Assembly: GCF_014645735.1 (NCBI RefSeq)
Contig: NZ_BMMH01000001.1
Span: 558,001-622,000 of the forward strand
Reading direction: 5' to 3'
Length of the DNA stretch: 64,000 nt
From: Nocardia jinanensis
Lineage (GTDB): Bacteria; Actinomycetota; Actinomycetes; Mycobacteriales; Mycobacteriaceae
Shown here: positions 1-8,582 of the stretch, in pieces
Position numbering within the stretch: the first letter of the stretch is position 1
Layout of the letters: the number at the start of each line of letters is the position of its first letter
Program-made: the position numbers and the translations under genes
The notes under the pieces: model-generated
The model's input: only the letters and a program-made list of their open reading frames with translations
What the model was told of the DNA's origin: nothing
Databases searched by the model: none

Positions 1-191
1 CGCCCGCGGCCACCGCGACCCCGGCCACGCCCGAAACCAGGGCCGAAACCGGGTCCGAAACCCCCGCCGAAGCCGGGACCGAATCCGGGTGGGCCCCCGT
101 GGCGGAACTGCGGCCCACCCGGACCGAAACCGCCCGGCCGGGGTCCGCGACCGCGGCGCATCCGAAATTCTGCGTTCTCGATGTTCTCCAT
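1..191 (-). CDS. PadR-family transcriptional regulator, N-terminal part only (cut by window edge)
   Basis: The ATG at 191 is preceded by a perfect AGGAGG, and the frame stays open to the window edge. The visible peptide begins MENIENAEFRMRRGRGPRPG and continues as Gly/Phe/Pro repeats (GFGPG units) ending in RGRGRGGRG. From family knowledge, this kind of Gly-rich leader ending in an RGRGG tract directly precedes the winged-helix domain of many actinobacterial PadR regulators. The DNA-binding domain itself lies outside the window, so the family call is inference. Alternatives are another Gly-rich nucleic-acid-binding protein. Confidence 0.6.
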   Translation of the reverse strand, partial: MENIENAEFRMRRGRGPRPGGFGPGGPQFRHGGPPGFGPGFGGGFGPGFGPGFGRGRGRGGRG

Positions 192-233
192 AGCAGCCTC
201 CTGAGCTACTCGATCGGTTTGTGTAGCATCGAC

Positions 234-260
234 GATATATCGGCAATCTATCCAATGCAA
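234..260 (-). promoter_or_regulatory. Candidate promoter/operator of the PadR-like gene
   Basis: This lies in the 197-bp AT-richer gap between priA and the regulator. On the minus strand TTGCAT (260-255) is followed after 15 nt by TATATC (239-234). The second element sits inside the perfect palindrome CGATATATCG (233-242), a plausible autoregulatory site. The 15-nt spacing is short for a sigma-70 promoter, so this is tentative. The rest of 192-388 shows nothing else. Confidence 0.35.
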
Positions 261-388
261 CCCTCGGTTCGAAAAATTCCACGGTCGGGTGCGAGCAGTG
301 TCGAGAAGAGGTAACAACGACCCGATTCCCGATCCGCTTCGAATCGCGGGATATCGGTCCGGAGGAGGCGCCGCGGTCCCCGCGTGGA

Positions 389-2830
389 TCAGCCGATATC
401 CAGCGGATCTATCTGGACGCGCGGCGGCGATTCCGCCCGCTGGCTACTGCGAATCGACTGGGCGGCGGCGAGGGCCCGCGCCAGGGCCGCCCCGCGCGCC
501 CGCGGCGCGCGCAGCAGAATCCGTTCGACCTCGGCTCCCGGCTCGTCACCACCGTTGCGGGCGCCCGACGGCGGTCGCGCGCCGGGGGGCAGCGGCACCG
601 GACCCAGTACCTCCACCTCCGCCGAGAGTTCGGCGGCGGCCAGTAGGCCGGCGATCCCGTCCGGGGTACCGTCGACCGCCGCCATCCGCACTGCCGGGGG
701 AAATCCGACCTCGGTCCGCTGCGCCAATTCGGTAGCCGCGTGACCGGCCGGATCCCAGCGCAGCAGCGCCTGCACGGTCGGCACGGCCGGGTCGGCCATC
801 ACCAGCACCTGACCGTCCGGCCGCACCAGAGCGGCGGCGCTCAGCCAGCGCCGCAGCGTGTCCTCGGCGGCACGCAGATCGGCGCGGCCGAGCAGCGCCC
901 AGCCGTCCAGCAGCAGACCTACGCCGTAGCCACCGTCGAGCAACGGTTCGGCACCGACCGTGGCCACCACCACCTGAGGCCCCGGTGGCACGGTATCCAG
1001 CAGGGCGGCGCCACTGGAGCCGCGGATCGGCACTCCGGGGAAAGCTCTGCCCAGTTCCTCGGCAGTCCGTGCCGCACCGATCACCACGGCACGCAGCACC
1101 CGTCCGCCGCAGACCGGACAGCGGAACGCCGCCTCGGTACGCCCGCACCAACGGCAGACAGGGCTGTGCGCGGCGCCGGAGTCGGCGGACCGATCCGACC
1201 CTGGCAGCGAGAGTGGTCCCACACACCGGCGGCAGCGCGCGGGTGTTCGACATTTCGTGCAGGCGAGCGCCGGAACGTAGCCGCGGCGCGGCACCTGCAC
1301 CAGTACCCCTGCCCCGGCGGCGAGAGCCTGCCGGGCGGCGGCGAACGCGGCAGCGGGGATGCGGATCGCGCGCGCCATCGGGTCGCGCTCGAGTGCGGCA
1401 TCGGTATCCCCCGGGGCAGCGATCCGCGGCGAGGCCGCCCGCAGGGTCGCCCGGTCGGCGAGCAGATCGTGGGCCCAGCCGGATTCCACGACGGCCTGGA
1501 TCTCGGCGGTCCGGGCGAACCCCGCTGCCACGAAGGCCGCTCCGGTGTCATGGGCCCGGAGCATCGCGATCTCGCGCGCATGCGGATACGGGGCGCGCGG
1601 TTCGGCGTAGGTATCGTCGCCGTCGTCCCAGATCGCGACGAGCCCGAGATCCACCGCCGGCGCGAAAACCGCGCTGCGGGTACCCACCACCACGCTCGCG
1701 GTACCGCGCAGTACGGCCAGCCAGCGCCGGTATCGGGCCGCCGGGCCCAATCCGGCCGACAGTCCGACGGCCGAATCACCCACCAGCAGTACGCATTCAC
1801 GCAGCACGCGATCGAGATCGCGCTGATCGGGAACCATCAGGATGGCGCTACGACCGCTTGCGGCCACCACAGCCGCGAGTTCGGCCAATCGCCGCGCCCA
1901 GTTCTCACCCGGCAATGCCTGCCAGGCCGCCCGCGGGCCGCGGCGGCTCGCGAGCGCGGTGAGAAAGGCATCCCCGTGCCGGTATCGGCGCCACGCGAGA
2001 GTGTCGACTCCGCCGGGTACCGCCGTGGGCCCGAGTTCGCCGGGAGACTCCGATCCGCCCTGCTCGGTATCGTCGTTTTCCGATGCCCCGACACCATCGA
2101 GCCCACCCGGCTCCACCGGATCACCGTCGGCATCCACCGGGCCCGCACCGCCGCCCCCGCCCGGTTCCACCGAATACTCCGGCGCGGCCGCGGTTCGGCC
2201 CGTCCCGTCCTCGATCCGCGGGGTGTCGCGATCGGCAGCCCTGCCCGATCCGGCAGCGATACTCCCCCGCCCGTCGGCCGGGGAGGCCGGCTCGCCGTCA
2301 CTATCCGCGGACTTCTTCGCCGGACCCCCGTTCTCCACCCGGGCATGCCGCGGCGGAACCGCCAGCCGCAGCACATCGGCGCGGGTTCCGGCGCATCGCG
2401 CCGCCACCGTTGTCGCGAGTCGCAAGATCTCCGGGGTGAGCACCTGCTCGGCGGATACCACCCGTTCCAACCGGACGAGTTTGCCCGGATGATCGGATTC
2501 CGCGAGCCGGGACAGCAGGTAACCGTCCACCAGCCGTCCCGCGAACCGGACCCGGACCCGGACACCCGGCCGGGCGATCTCGTCGAGCTCCGGCGGCACC
2601 AGGTAGTCGAAATCGCGATCCAGGTGGGCCGGGGTGAGCAGCGGGAGCACCCGGGCGACCGGGTGCTCGATCGGCTCGGGCTCCGCGGCCGTGGGCTTCT
2701 CCGATGTGCTGGATTTCTTCGATGCCGCGGACTTCTTCGCGTGGGCCCCTCGGCGGCGCGGCGGCCCCGACTCGGCCGACACCCCCGCGGACGCGAGGTC
2801 GGCGGGGGTGTCGGTCGGCGGTCGATCCAC
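389..2830 (-). CDS. priA: Primosomal protein N' (PriA), actinobacterial helicase-motif-degenerate form
   Basis: Replication restart protein of 813 residues. The N-terminal 3'-DNA-binding region (RVLPLLTPAHLDRDFDYLVP, then VRVRVRFAGRLVDGYLL) is followed by a long low-complexity Asp/Gly/Pro/Glu insert and a helicase-like core. The eight-Cys zinc region is intact (CTKC, CRRC, CRWC, CPVC). The usual Walker A GxTGSGKT is absent, and the DEAH box reads WDDGDD, as in other actinobacterial PriA proteins, so it probably does not work as an ATP-driven helicase. The start is GTG at 2830, 14 nt after the metK stop, so it is transcribed as the last gene of the coaBC-metK-priA run. The first ~50 residues are Lys/Ser/Glu-rich, and a later start is possible. 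Confidence 0.9.
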   Translation of the reverse strand: MDRPPTDTPADLASAGVSAESGPPRRRGAHAKKSAASKKSSTSEKPTAAEPEPIEHPVARVLPLLTPAHLDRDFDYLVPPELDEIARPGVRVRVRFAGRLVDGYLLSRLAESDHPGKLVRLERVVSAEQVLTPEILRLATTVAARCAGTRADVLRLAVPPRHARVENGGPAKKSADSDGEPASPADGRGSIAAGSGRAADRDTPRIEDGTGRTAAAPEYSVEPGGGGGAGPVDADGDPVEPGGLDGVGASENDDTEQGGSESPGELGPTAVPGGVDTLAWRRYRHGDAFLTALASRRGPRAAWQALPGENWARRLAELAAVVAASGRSAILMVPDQRDLDRVLRECVLLVGDSAVGLSAGLGPAARYRRWLAVLRGTASVVVGTRSAVFAPAVDLGLVAIWDDGDDTYAEPRAPYPHAREIAMLRAHDTGAAFVAAGFARTAEIQAVVESGWAHDLLADRATLRAASPRIAAPGDTDAALERDPMARAIRIPAAAFAAARQALAAGAGVLVQVPRRGYVPALACTKCRTPARCRRCVGPLSLPGSDRSADSGAAHSPVCRWCGRTEAAFRCPVCGGRVLRAVVIGAARTAEELGRAFPGVPIRGSSGAALLDTVPPGPQVVVATVGAEPLLDGGYGVGLLLDGWALLGRADLRAAEDTLRRWLSAAALVRPDGQVLVMADPAVPTVQALLRWDPAGHAATELAQRTEVGFPPAVRMAAVDGTPDGIAGLLAAAELSAEVEVLGPVPLPPGARPPSGARNGGDEPGAEVERILLRAPRARGAALARALAAAQSIRSSQRAESPPRVQIDPLDIG

Positions 2831-2844
2831 GCGGAACGTGGGAC

Positions 2845-4056
2845 CTAGAGCCCGGCGGCGGCGCGCAGCTTGTCCGCGCGGTCGGTGCGCTCCCAGGGCA
2901 GGTCGATATCGGTGCGGCCGAAGTGCCCGTAGGCGGCGGTCGGCGCGTAGATCGGACGCAGCAGGTCCAGATCGCGGATGATCGCGCCCGGCCGCAGATC
3001 GAACACCTCGGTGATCGCCGCCGAGATCTTGGCCGGATCGGCCTTCTCGGTACCGAAGGTCTCCACGAACAGGCCGACCGGCGCCGATTTGCCGATCGCG
3101 TAGGCCACCTGTACCTCTACCCGCTCGGCGAGACCGGCGGCAACCACATTCTTGGCGACCCAGCGCATGGCGTAGGCGGCCGAACGGTCGACCTTCGAGG
3201 GGTCTTTACCGGAGAACGCCCCGCCCCCGTGGCGAGCCATCCCACCGTAGGTGTCGACAATGATCTTGCGGCCGGTCAGGCCGGCATCGCCCATCGGGCC
3301 GCCGAGCACGAACTTGCCGGTCGGGTTCACCAGCAGGCGGATATCGGAGATATCCAGATCGGGGATCGCGATATCGGCCAGGACGGCGTCGACGACCTTC
3401 TCCCGGATATCGGGGGCCAGCAGGTTGTCCAGATCGATATCGGCGGCATGCTGGGTGGACAGGACCACGGTATCCAGCCGCACCGCCTTGTCGCCGTCGT
3501 ATTCGATGGTGACCTGGGTTTTACCGTCGGGTCGCAGATACGGCAGCACACCGGTTTTGCGCACCTCGGTGAGCTTGCGCGACAGGCGGTGGGCCAGCGC
3601 GATCGGCAGTGGCATGAGTTCGGGGGTGTCGGTGTTGGCGTAACCGAACATCAGGCCCTGATCGCCGGCGCCCTGCTGCTCGATCTCGTCGTCGGAACCG
3701 CCGACCCGCGCTTCGTGCGAAGTGTCGACACCCTGTGCGATATCGGGCGACTGCGCACCGATCGCGATGTTGACACCGCAGGAGTTGCCGTCGAATCCCT
3801 TTGCCGAGGAGTCGTATCCGATCTCGAGGATCTTTTCCCGGACGATATGCGGGATATCCGCGTACGCCTCGGTGGTGACCTCCCCCGCGACATGAACCTG
3901 ACCGGTGGTCACCATGGTTTCCACGGCAACCCGGCTGCGCGGGTCCTGGGCCAGAAGTGAGTCGAGGATGGAATCGCTGATGGCGTCACAGATCTTGTCC
4001 GGGTGACCCTCGGTCACGGACTCACTGGTGAATAGCCGGCTACCGGACGTGCGCAC
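2845..4056 (-). CDS. metK: S-adenosylmethionine synthetase
   Basis: Makes S-adenosylmethionine from methionine and ATP in the cytoplasm. It is 403 residues, matching the family. The N-terminal motif [19 protein letters not shown], the central [12 protein letters not shown] and the [19 protein letters not shown] signature are all intact. The start is placed at GTG 4056 ([12 protein letters not shown]) because AGGAAGAGGG lies just upstream and homologues begin there. A TTG at 4074 would add six residues, including the ribosome binding site itself. It is followed closely by priA. No SAM-riboswitch-like structure was recognised upstream. Confidence 0.97.
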   Translation of the reverse strand: MRTSGSRLFTSESVTEGHPDKICDAISDSILDSLLAQDPRSRVAVETMVTTGQVHVAGEVTTEAYADIPHIVREKILEIGYDSSAKGFDGNSCGVNIAIGAQSPDIAQGVDTSHEARVGGSDDEIEQQGAGDQGLMFGYANTDTPELMPLPIALAHRLSRKLTEVRKTGVLPYLRPDGKTQVTIEYDGDKAVRLDTVVLSTQHAADIDLDNLLAPDIREKVVDAVLADIAIPDLDISDIRLLVNPTGKFVLGGPMGDAGLTGRKIIVDTYGGMARHGGGAFSGKDPSKVDRSAAYAMRWVAKNVVAAGLAERVEVQVAYAIGKSAPVGLFVETFGTEKADPAKISAAITEVFDLRPGAIIRDLDLLRPIYAPTAAYGHFGRTDIDLPWERTDRADKLRAAAGL

Positions 4057-4070
4057 AGTTTCCCTCTTCC

Positions 4071-4346
4071 TCAACGGTTACTCGTGTCCGGGAGGGACCG
4101 TAGCGTACGGCTGCGGTCGCGACCCTGGACTCTCAGACTATTAGAACGGGCGCCCTGTTTGGGGTTTCGGACACCGATCCGGACTGGTTTCCGATCGAGC
4201 TGTGCCCGGTCGTGCCTGCGCAGCGGCACGCCGAGCCCGAAGCGGGCTGGATCGTATCGCGTTGGCGCGCCGGGCGGGGACCGCTCGTTGTGGAATTCGT
4301 CCAGCGGGCAGTACGGGATACGGAAGTACAGCGGTTCGGCGGGCAC
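4071..4346 (-). CDS. Doubtful small protein between coaBC and metK
   Basis: A GTG at 4346, ten nt after a GAGG, opens a 91-residue frame ([18 protein letters not shown] and onward). It begins 13 nt after the coaBC stop and ends at the metK ribosome binding site, which fits an operon member. No family was recognised, and the C-terminal third is Arg/Ser/Asn-rich with poorer codon use. The opposite strand carries an equally coding-like frame (4212-4406, [18 protein letters not shown] and onward) that would overlap the coaBC 3' end. At most one is real, and the interval may simply be a spacer. Confidence 0.3.
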   Translation of the reverse strand: MPAEPLYFRIPYCPLDEFHNERSPPGAPTRYDPARFGLGVPLRRHDRAQLDRKPVRIGVRNPKQGARSNSLRVQGRDRSRTLRSLPDTSNR

Positions 4347-4358
4347 GAGCCCGGGACC

Positions 4359-5579
4359 TCAACTCAGCAGGGGGCCCAGCGCGTCCAGGACGCGGCTTGC
4401 CAGTAGCGCCTTCGATCCGTGGTCGAGCGCCTGTTCGCTGCCGTCCGCGCGCAGCAGCCAGCCGTCGTTGGTGTCGACCTCGAACGCCTTACCGTCGCCC
4501 ACCGCGTTCACCACCAGCAGATCGCAGCCCTTACGGGCCAGTTTGGCCCGCGCGTGGGTGATCACATCGCCGTCCGCGTCACCGGTCTCGGCCGCGAATC
4601 CGACGATGGCCGTTCCGGGCAGCCGGCCCTCCCGGCGCTCCTGGACCAGACCGGCGAGGATGTCCTCGTTCTTGGCCAGGGCGATGGTATCGGGTTCGGC
4701 CTTGCCCTTCTTGATCTTGGCAGCGGCCACCGTGGCGGGCCGGAAATCGGCGACCGCGGCGGCCATGATCACCGCGTCCGCCCCGACAGCGTGCTTGTCG
4801 ACGGCGGTTTTGAGCTGCTCGGCGGTGGTGATGTGGACCAGCTCGACCGCGGCCGGCGGCGCCATCTCGATGGTGTTCCCGGCGATGAGCGTGACCTGGG
4901 CACCGCGCTGGGCGGCGACCCTGGCGAGCGCGTACCCCTGCTTACCGGAGCTGCGGTTACCGAGGAAGCGGACCGGATCCAGCGGTTCCCGGGTGCCGCC
5001 CGCGGTGATCACCACCCGCTTGCCCACCAGATCCCGCGGCACCGCGTCGGTGCGTTCGAGCAGCAGGGTCGCGAGACCGAAGATCTCCTCGGGTTCGGGC
5101 AGTCGCCCCGGACCGGTATCGGTACCGGTGAGCCGGCCGGACGCGGGTTCCATCACGGTGGCACCGTGCGCGCGCAGGGCCGCCACATTCGCGACGGTGG
5201 CCGCATGCTCCCACATCTCGGTGTGCATGGCGGGCGCGAACAGCACGGGACATCGGGCCGTGAGCAGGGTCGCGGTGAGCAGATCGTCGGCGCGGCCGTG
5301 TGCCGTCCGCGCCATGAGGTCTGCGGTGGCGGGGGCGATGACGACGAGTTCCGCCTCCTGGCCCAGCCGCACATGCGGCACCTCCGGCACATCGGAGAAG
5401 ACTCCGGTGTGCACGGGATGACCGGACAGCGCCTCGAAGGTCGCCTTACCCACGAACTGCAGTGCCGCGTCGGTGGGGATCACCCGGACGGTATGGCCGG
5501 TCTCGGTGAACCGCCGCACCAACGCGCACGCCTTGTACGCGGCGATTCCGCCGCCCACCCCGACAACTACCCGCGCCAT
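4359..5579 (-). CDS. coaBC: Bifunctional phosphopantothenoylcysteine decarboxylase / phosphopantothenate-cysteine ligase
   Basis: Catalyses two consecutive steps of coenzyme A synthesis: ligation of cysteine to 4'-phosphopantothenate, then decarboxylation. It has 406 residues. The N-terminal flavoprotein CoaC domain (GVGGGIAAYKA at 7-17, then PAMHTEMW, the active-site PAM motif) is followed by the CoaB domain (ITAGGTREPLDPVRFLGNRSSGKQG). AGGAGG lies eight nt before the ATG. It sits 42 nt after rpoZ, in the conserved order gmk-rpoZ-coaBC-metK seen in mycobacteria. Confidence 0.96.
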   Translation of the reverse strand: MARVVVGVGGGIAAYKACALVRRFTETGHTVRVIPTDAALQFVGKATFEALSGHPVHTGVFSDVPEVPHVRLGQEAELVVIAPATADLMARTAHGRADDLLTATLLTARCPVLFAPAMHTEMWEHAATVANVAALRAHGATVMEPASGRLTGTDTGPGRLPEPEEIFGLATLLLERTDAVPRDLVGKRVVITAGGTREPLDPVRFLGNRSSGKQGYALARVAAQRGAQVTLIAGNTIEMAPPAAVELVHITTAEQLKTAVDKHAVGADAVIMAAAVADFRPATVAAAKIKKGKAEPDTIALAKNEDILAGLVQERREGRLPGTAIVGFAAETGDADGDVITHARAKLARKGCDLLVVNAVGDGKAFEVDTNDGWLLRADGSEQALDHGSKALLASRVLDALGPLLS

Positions 5580-5621
5580 CGCGCGCCTCCTGCCCTATCG
5601 GCCTTACGCCCGGCTAGCGGG

Positions 5622-5900
5622 TCATTCGCCTTCGGTGTGCTCGAGCAGATCGCTGTGGATCTCGCGCATCGCCACCGACAGCGGCTTCTCCTGCGGCAGC
5701 GGCTCCACCAGCGGGCCGACGTACTCGAGGATGCCGTCACCCAACTGGTTGTAGTAGTCGTTGATCTGACGGGCGCGTTTGGCCGCGTAGATCACCAGGC
5801 TGTACTTGGACGAGGTGCGGTCGAGCAGCTCGTCGATCGGCGGGTTGGTGAGGCCGATCGGGGTGTCGTAGGCGGGCGTTACGGTGTCCGAACTGCTCAC
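5622..5900 (-). CDS. rpoZ: DNA-directed RNA polymerase omega subunit
   Basis: A small subunit that helps assemble and stabilise beta' in RNA polymerase. It is 92 residues, usual for actinobacteria. The conserved core [20 protein letters not shown] is followed by [17 protein letters not shown]. The GTG start at 5900 has AGGAG about 11 nt upstream. It lies between gmk and coaBC, as in related genomes. Confidence 0.96.
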   Translation of the reverse strand: MSSSDTVTPAYDTPIGLTNPPIDELLDRTSSKYSLVIYAAKRARQINDYYNQLGDGILEYVGPLVEPLPQEKPLSVAMREIHSDLLEHTEGE

Positions 5901-5962
5901 TGAGGAAGCTCCTGCGGGGTCGGTGGCTCGGCTACACGGCGGCTCTCCGGCCGCGCAGCGGG

Positions 5963-6547
5963 CTACGAATTGGAATTCGTGCTGACGAACAACGATACCA
6001 ACTGCGCACAGGCGCTGGTCACGGTGTCGTTCACGATCACAGTGTCGAACTCGTCACGTGCGGCCAATTCCACCCGTGCGGTCTCCAGCCGGCGTTCGAT
6101 GACCTCCGGCGATTCGGTGCCGCGACTGCGCAGCCGCTCCACCAGCACCTCCCAGCTGGGCGGTGCGAGAAATACCAGCACGGCCTCCGGCATCGCCCGC
6201 CGGATCGACCGCGCTCCTTCGAGGTCGACCTCGATGAGTACCGGCAGACCCTGCGACAATGCGGCGCGCACCGGCGCGGCCGGTGTACCCGACCGCTGCA
6301 GCCCGCCGTGGATATCCGCCCATTCGAGCAGATCGCCGGATTCGATCATCGAGTCGAATTCGGCCCGGCTGACGAACCGATAGTCGCGACCGTCGACTTC
6401 ACCGGGACGCGGGTCCCGTGTCGTCGCCGAGACGCTGAAAACCAGTTCGGGCAGCCGTTCGCGGACACATCGCACCACGGTGGACTTGCCCACGGCCGAG
6501 GGGCCGACCAGTACAACCAGCCGACCCTTCGTCATGTTCTCGATCAC
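5963..6547 (-). CDS. gmk: Guanylate kinase
   Basis: Phosphorylates GMP to GDP with ATP. It is 194 residues with P-loop GPSAVGKST at 15-23, the GMP-binding stretch [20 protein letters not shown], and the lid/Arg region [11 protein letters not shown]. The longest start is GTG 6547, eight nt after mihF. ATG at 6535 (MTKGRLVVL) has a GGTGAT seven nt upstream and is equally plausible. The N-terminus is shorter than that of the M. tuberculosis enzyme. Confidence 0.95.
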   Translation of the reverse strand: MIENMTKGRLVVLVGPSAVGKSTVVRCVRERLPELVFSVSATTRDPRPGEVDGRDYRFVSRAEFDSMIESGDLLEWADIHGGLQRSGTPAAPVRAALSQGLPVLIEVDLEGARSIRRAMPEAVLVFLAPPSWEVLVERLRSRGTESPEVIERRLETARVELAARDEFDTVIVNDTVTSACAQLVSLFVSTNSNS

Positions 6548-6555
6548 CGAGGTTG

Positions 6556-6876
6556 TCAGGCGCCGAGATCGAATTTGGCGAGCAGCGCTTTGCGCTGCCG
6601 GTCACCGAGACCACGCAGCCGTCGGGTCGGCGCGATCTCGAGCTCGTTCATGATCTCCTCGGCCTTCACCTTGCCAACTTTGGGCAGGGCTTCCAGCAGT
6701 GCGCGCACCTTCATCTTGCCGATGATCTCATTGGTCTCGGCCTGACCGAGGACCTCTTTCAAATCGGTGCCGCCGCGCTTGAGGCGATCCTTGAGCTCTG
6801 CCCGCTCACGGCGAGCGGCAGCCGCCTTCTCCAGAGCAGCAGCACGCTGCTCATCAGTCAGCTGGGGAAGGGCCAC
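6556..6876 (-). CDS. mihF: Actinobacterial integration host factor (mIHF)
   Basis: An essential nucleoid-associated DNA-binding protein unrelated to the enterobacterial IHF heterodimer. It is 106 residues: an N-terminal helix rich in Ala/Arg/Lys ([20 protein letters not shown]), then the helix-two-turn-helix core ([20 protein letters not shown]) and the basic end [18 protein letters not shown] start is preceded by GGAGG. It lies directly before gmk, the arrangement found across mycobacteria, corynebacteria and streptomycetes. Confidence 0.97.
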   Translation of the reverse strand: MALPQLTDEQRAAALEKAAAARRERAELKDRLKRGGTDLKEVLGQAETNEIIGKMKVRALLEALPKVGKVKAEEIMNELEIAPTRRLRGLGDRQRKALLAKFDLGA

Positions 6877-7748
6877 GGTTCCTCCGTCTCATCATTCATT
6901 TCATAACCAACTGCCGAACTACCCGGCAGTCTCAGCGACCGTACCCACGACGCCCCCGGATTGCGAACCCACCCCCCAGGTCAGGGCATGAATCGGACCC
7001 GGTATCACCCCCCTGTCCACCCGCCCGCATCCCTGCTTGCCGTAACCGCAGGTCCCACTCCCCGGATCACGAAATAGCCTGTCATCAGCGGGTTTTCGAG
7101 CAGTGACCAGAGTTGCGGCGCGATAACCACACCCCCCGACGACCGGCTGGCTACCTCCCAGCCGCCCTACCAGGAATTTTCTGGGAAATTTTCGCTCGAG
7201 CACCTGCTGAGCGAGTGAAGGAGGGCTCGGCGAGCCGGATCGGGTCTCTCCGGTGGCCCGAGAAAGGGCGGATAAGCGTCCGAATAGTCCGGTTACTTTC
7301 GGTTTCTTTCGGCAAGCCGGAACAGGATCGCGGGAGCAGAAGCACCCCCGGCCGAGGGCGCCGAGCCGAGGAGCCGAAAGGAAGCCGACGAAAGCGACCA
7401 GCCGGTCGGCTTATAGTTGCGGGCCGACCCGAAGGCCACCCATACCCCATGGCCCCCGCATAGACCCGGACCTCGAATCCCGACGCAACCCGCATGAGTC
7501 GAGTCTTACGAGACACCTCGAAGGGTTGAGGCCGTCTCGCCGTTCAGGCCTCGAAGCGCATGCGCCGAAGGCGCGAGTCTCGAGGCCTGAACGGCGAGAC
7601 TCCGGGCCTCAACCCCCGCGCGCCAGCGCGCCGAAAACACAGCACCTCCGCGAGCAAGCCCACATCCCCAACAGCTCACATCAGACGCCACCCAGTGGCG
7701 CCCCAGCCGCCTCAGGGCCGCGTTCATCGCCCCCTGAGCAGCCCCACT
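6877..7748. other. 870-bp intergenic region between pyrF and mihF
   Basis: No convincing gene on either strand. It holds: a stem-loop in the mihF leader (ACTGCCG at 6910-6916 pairing with CGGCAGT at 6924-6930); two close copies of GAAAATTCC-like sequence on the minus strand near 7176-7196, the most AT-rich spot here; a minus-strand ACTATAAG near 7410-7417 that could be a -10 element; and the long inverted repeat listed separately. Such length suggests that mihF has its own promoter and a long leader, separate from the pyr operon. Confidence 0.6.
7523..7615. repeat. Long, nearly perfect inverted repeat (possible terminator or REP-like palindrome)
   Basis: The inner arms of 21 nt (7534-7554 and 7580-7600) are exactly complementary. 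An outer 11-bp stem (7523-7533 with 7605-7615, GGGTTGAGGCC) continues the pairing across a 4-nt bulge at 7601-7604. The 25-nt loop contains a further small hairpin GCGCCGAAGGCGC (7562-7574). It lies 130 nt beyond the pyrF stop, where a terminator of the pyr operon would be expected, but 32 paired bases without a T-run is far longer than a normal terminator. Confidence 0.85.
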
Positions 7749-8573
7749 TCACCGAAGGAAGGCGAATTCGTCCTGGAAGGCCGCCAGGCGGGCACGGAGC
7801 GCCGTCACCGAGGGCCCCGCCCGGAGTACATCCCGGGAGACATTCGGTACCGCCGCGGGCCACAGCGGTTCCGGGAGCAGTGCCCGGACCTTCTCCGCAG
7901 TACCACCTTGTACCCCGACCCCCGGCAGCAGGATCGGGCCGTTGAGCATCGTCAGGTCCGGGATCTCGGTGAGGGTGGCTCCGACCACCACACCCACCGA
8001 ACCTGGTTGCCCGGCGGGGTTGAGCTGGGCCGCGTCGTCGACCACACTCTGCGCGATCGTGCGCCCGCCCACCGTTGCCTGCTGGACCTGGGCAGCTTCC
8101 GGATTGGAGGTGGCGGACAGGACGAAGACACCGCGATGATTGGCGTGCGCCAGTTCCAGAGCGGGGCGCAGGGAGCCGAAACCCAGGTAGGGCGAGACAG
8201 TGACCGCGTCCGCGCCCAGGGGACCGTCGGCGAGCCACGTACGGGCGTAGGCCTCCATCGTGGAGCCGATATCACCACGTTTGGCGTCGGCGAGGACCAA
8301 CGTGCCGGAGGCGCGCAGCACCTCGATGGTGCGTTCGAGCACCCCGATCCCGGCCGACCCGTAGGCCTCGAAGAAGGCGACCTGTGGTTTGACCACCGCC
8401 ACCATTCCGTCGAAGGCTTCGACGCACGTTTCGGCGAAGGCCTCGAGACCGTCGGCATCGTCGGACAGGCCCCAGGCGTCGAGCAGGGCGGGGTGCGGGT
8501 CGATCCCGACGCAGATCGGCCCGTGGATGCTCTCGGCTGCGGCCAGCCGCTCGCCGAAGGTGGTGGTCGTCAT
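7749..8573 (-). CDS. pyrF: Orotidine 5'-phosphate decarboxylase
   Basis: The last step of UMP synthesis, decarboxylating OMP. It is 274 residues, the long actinobacterial type. The catalytic Asp/Lys motif is [20 protein letters not shown]-terminal ICVGIDPHP binds substrate, and [11 protein letters not shown] with [10 protein letters not shown] completes the phosphate site. It begins nine nt after carB and is the final gene of the pyr operon. Confidence 0.96.
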   Translation of the reverse strand: MTTTTFGERLAAAESIHGPICVGIDPHPALLDAWGLSDDADGLEAFAETCVEAFDGMVAVVKPQVAFFEAYGSAGIGVLERTIEVLRASGTLVLADAKRGDIGSTMEAYARTWLADGPLGADAVTVSPYLGFGSLRPALELAHANHRGVFVLSATSNPEAAQVQQATVGGRTIAQSVVDDAAQLNPAGQPGSVGVVVGATLTEIPDLTMLNGPILLPGVGVQGGTAEKVRALLPEPLWPAAVPNVSRDVLRAGPSVTALRARLAAFQDEFAFLR

Positions 8574-8582
8574 CTCCGCCCC

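Noticed and set aside
740..2848. Plus-strand 702-codon frame over priA
   Set aside because: Antisense shadow of priA, whose zinc and core motifs are clear on the minus strand.
4057..4358. SAM riboswitch before metK
   Set aside because: No SAM-I/IV core or paired stems recognised; metK appears co-transcribed with upstream genes.
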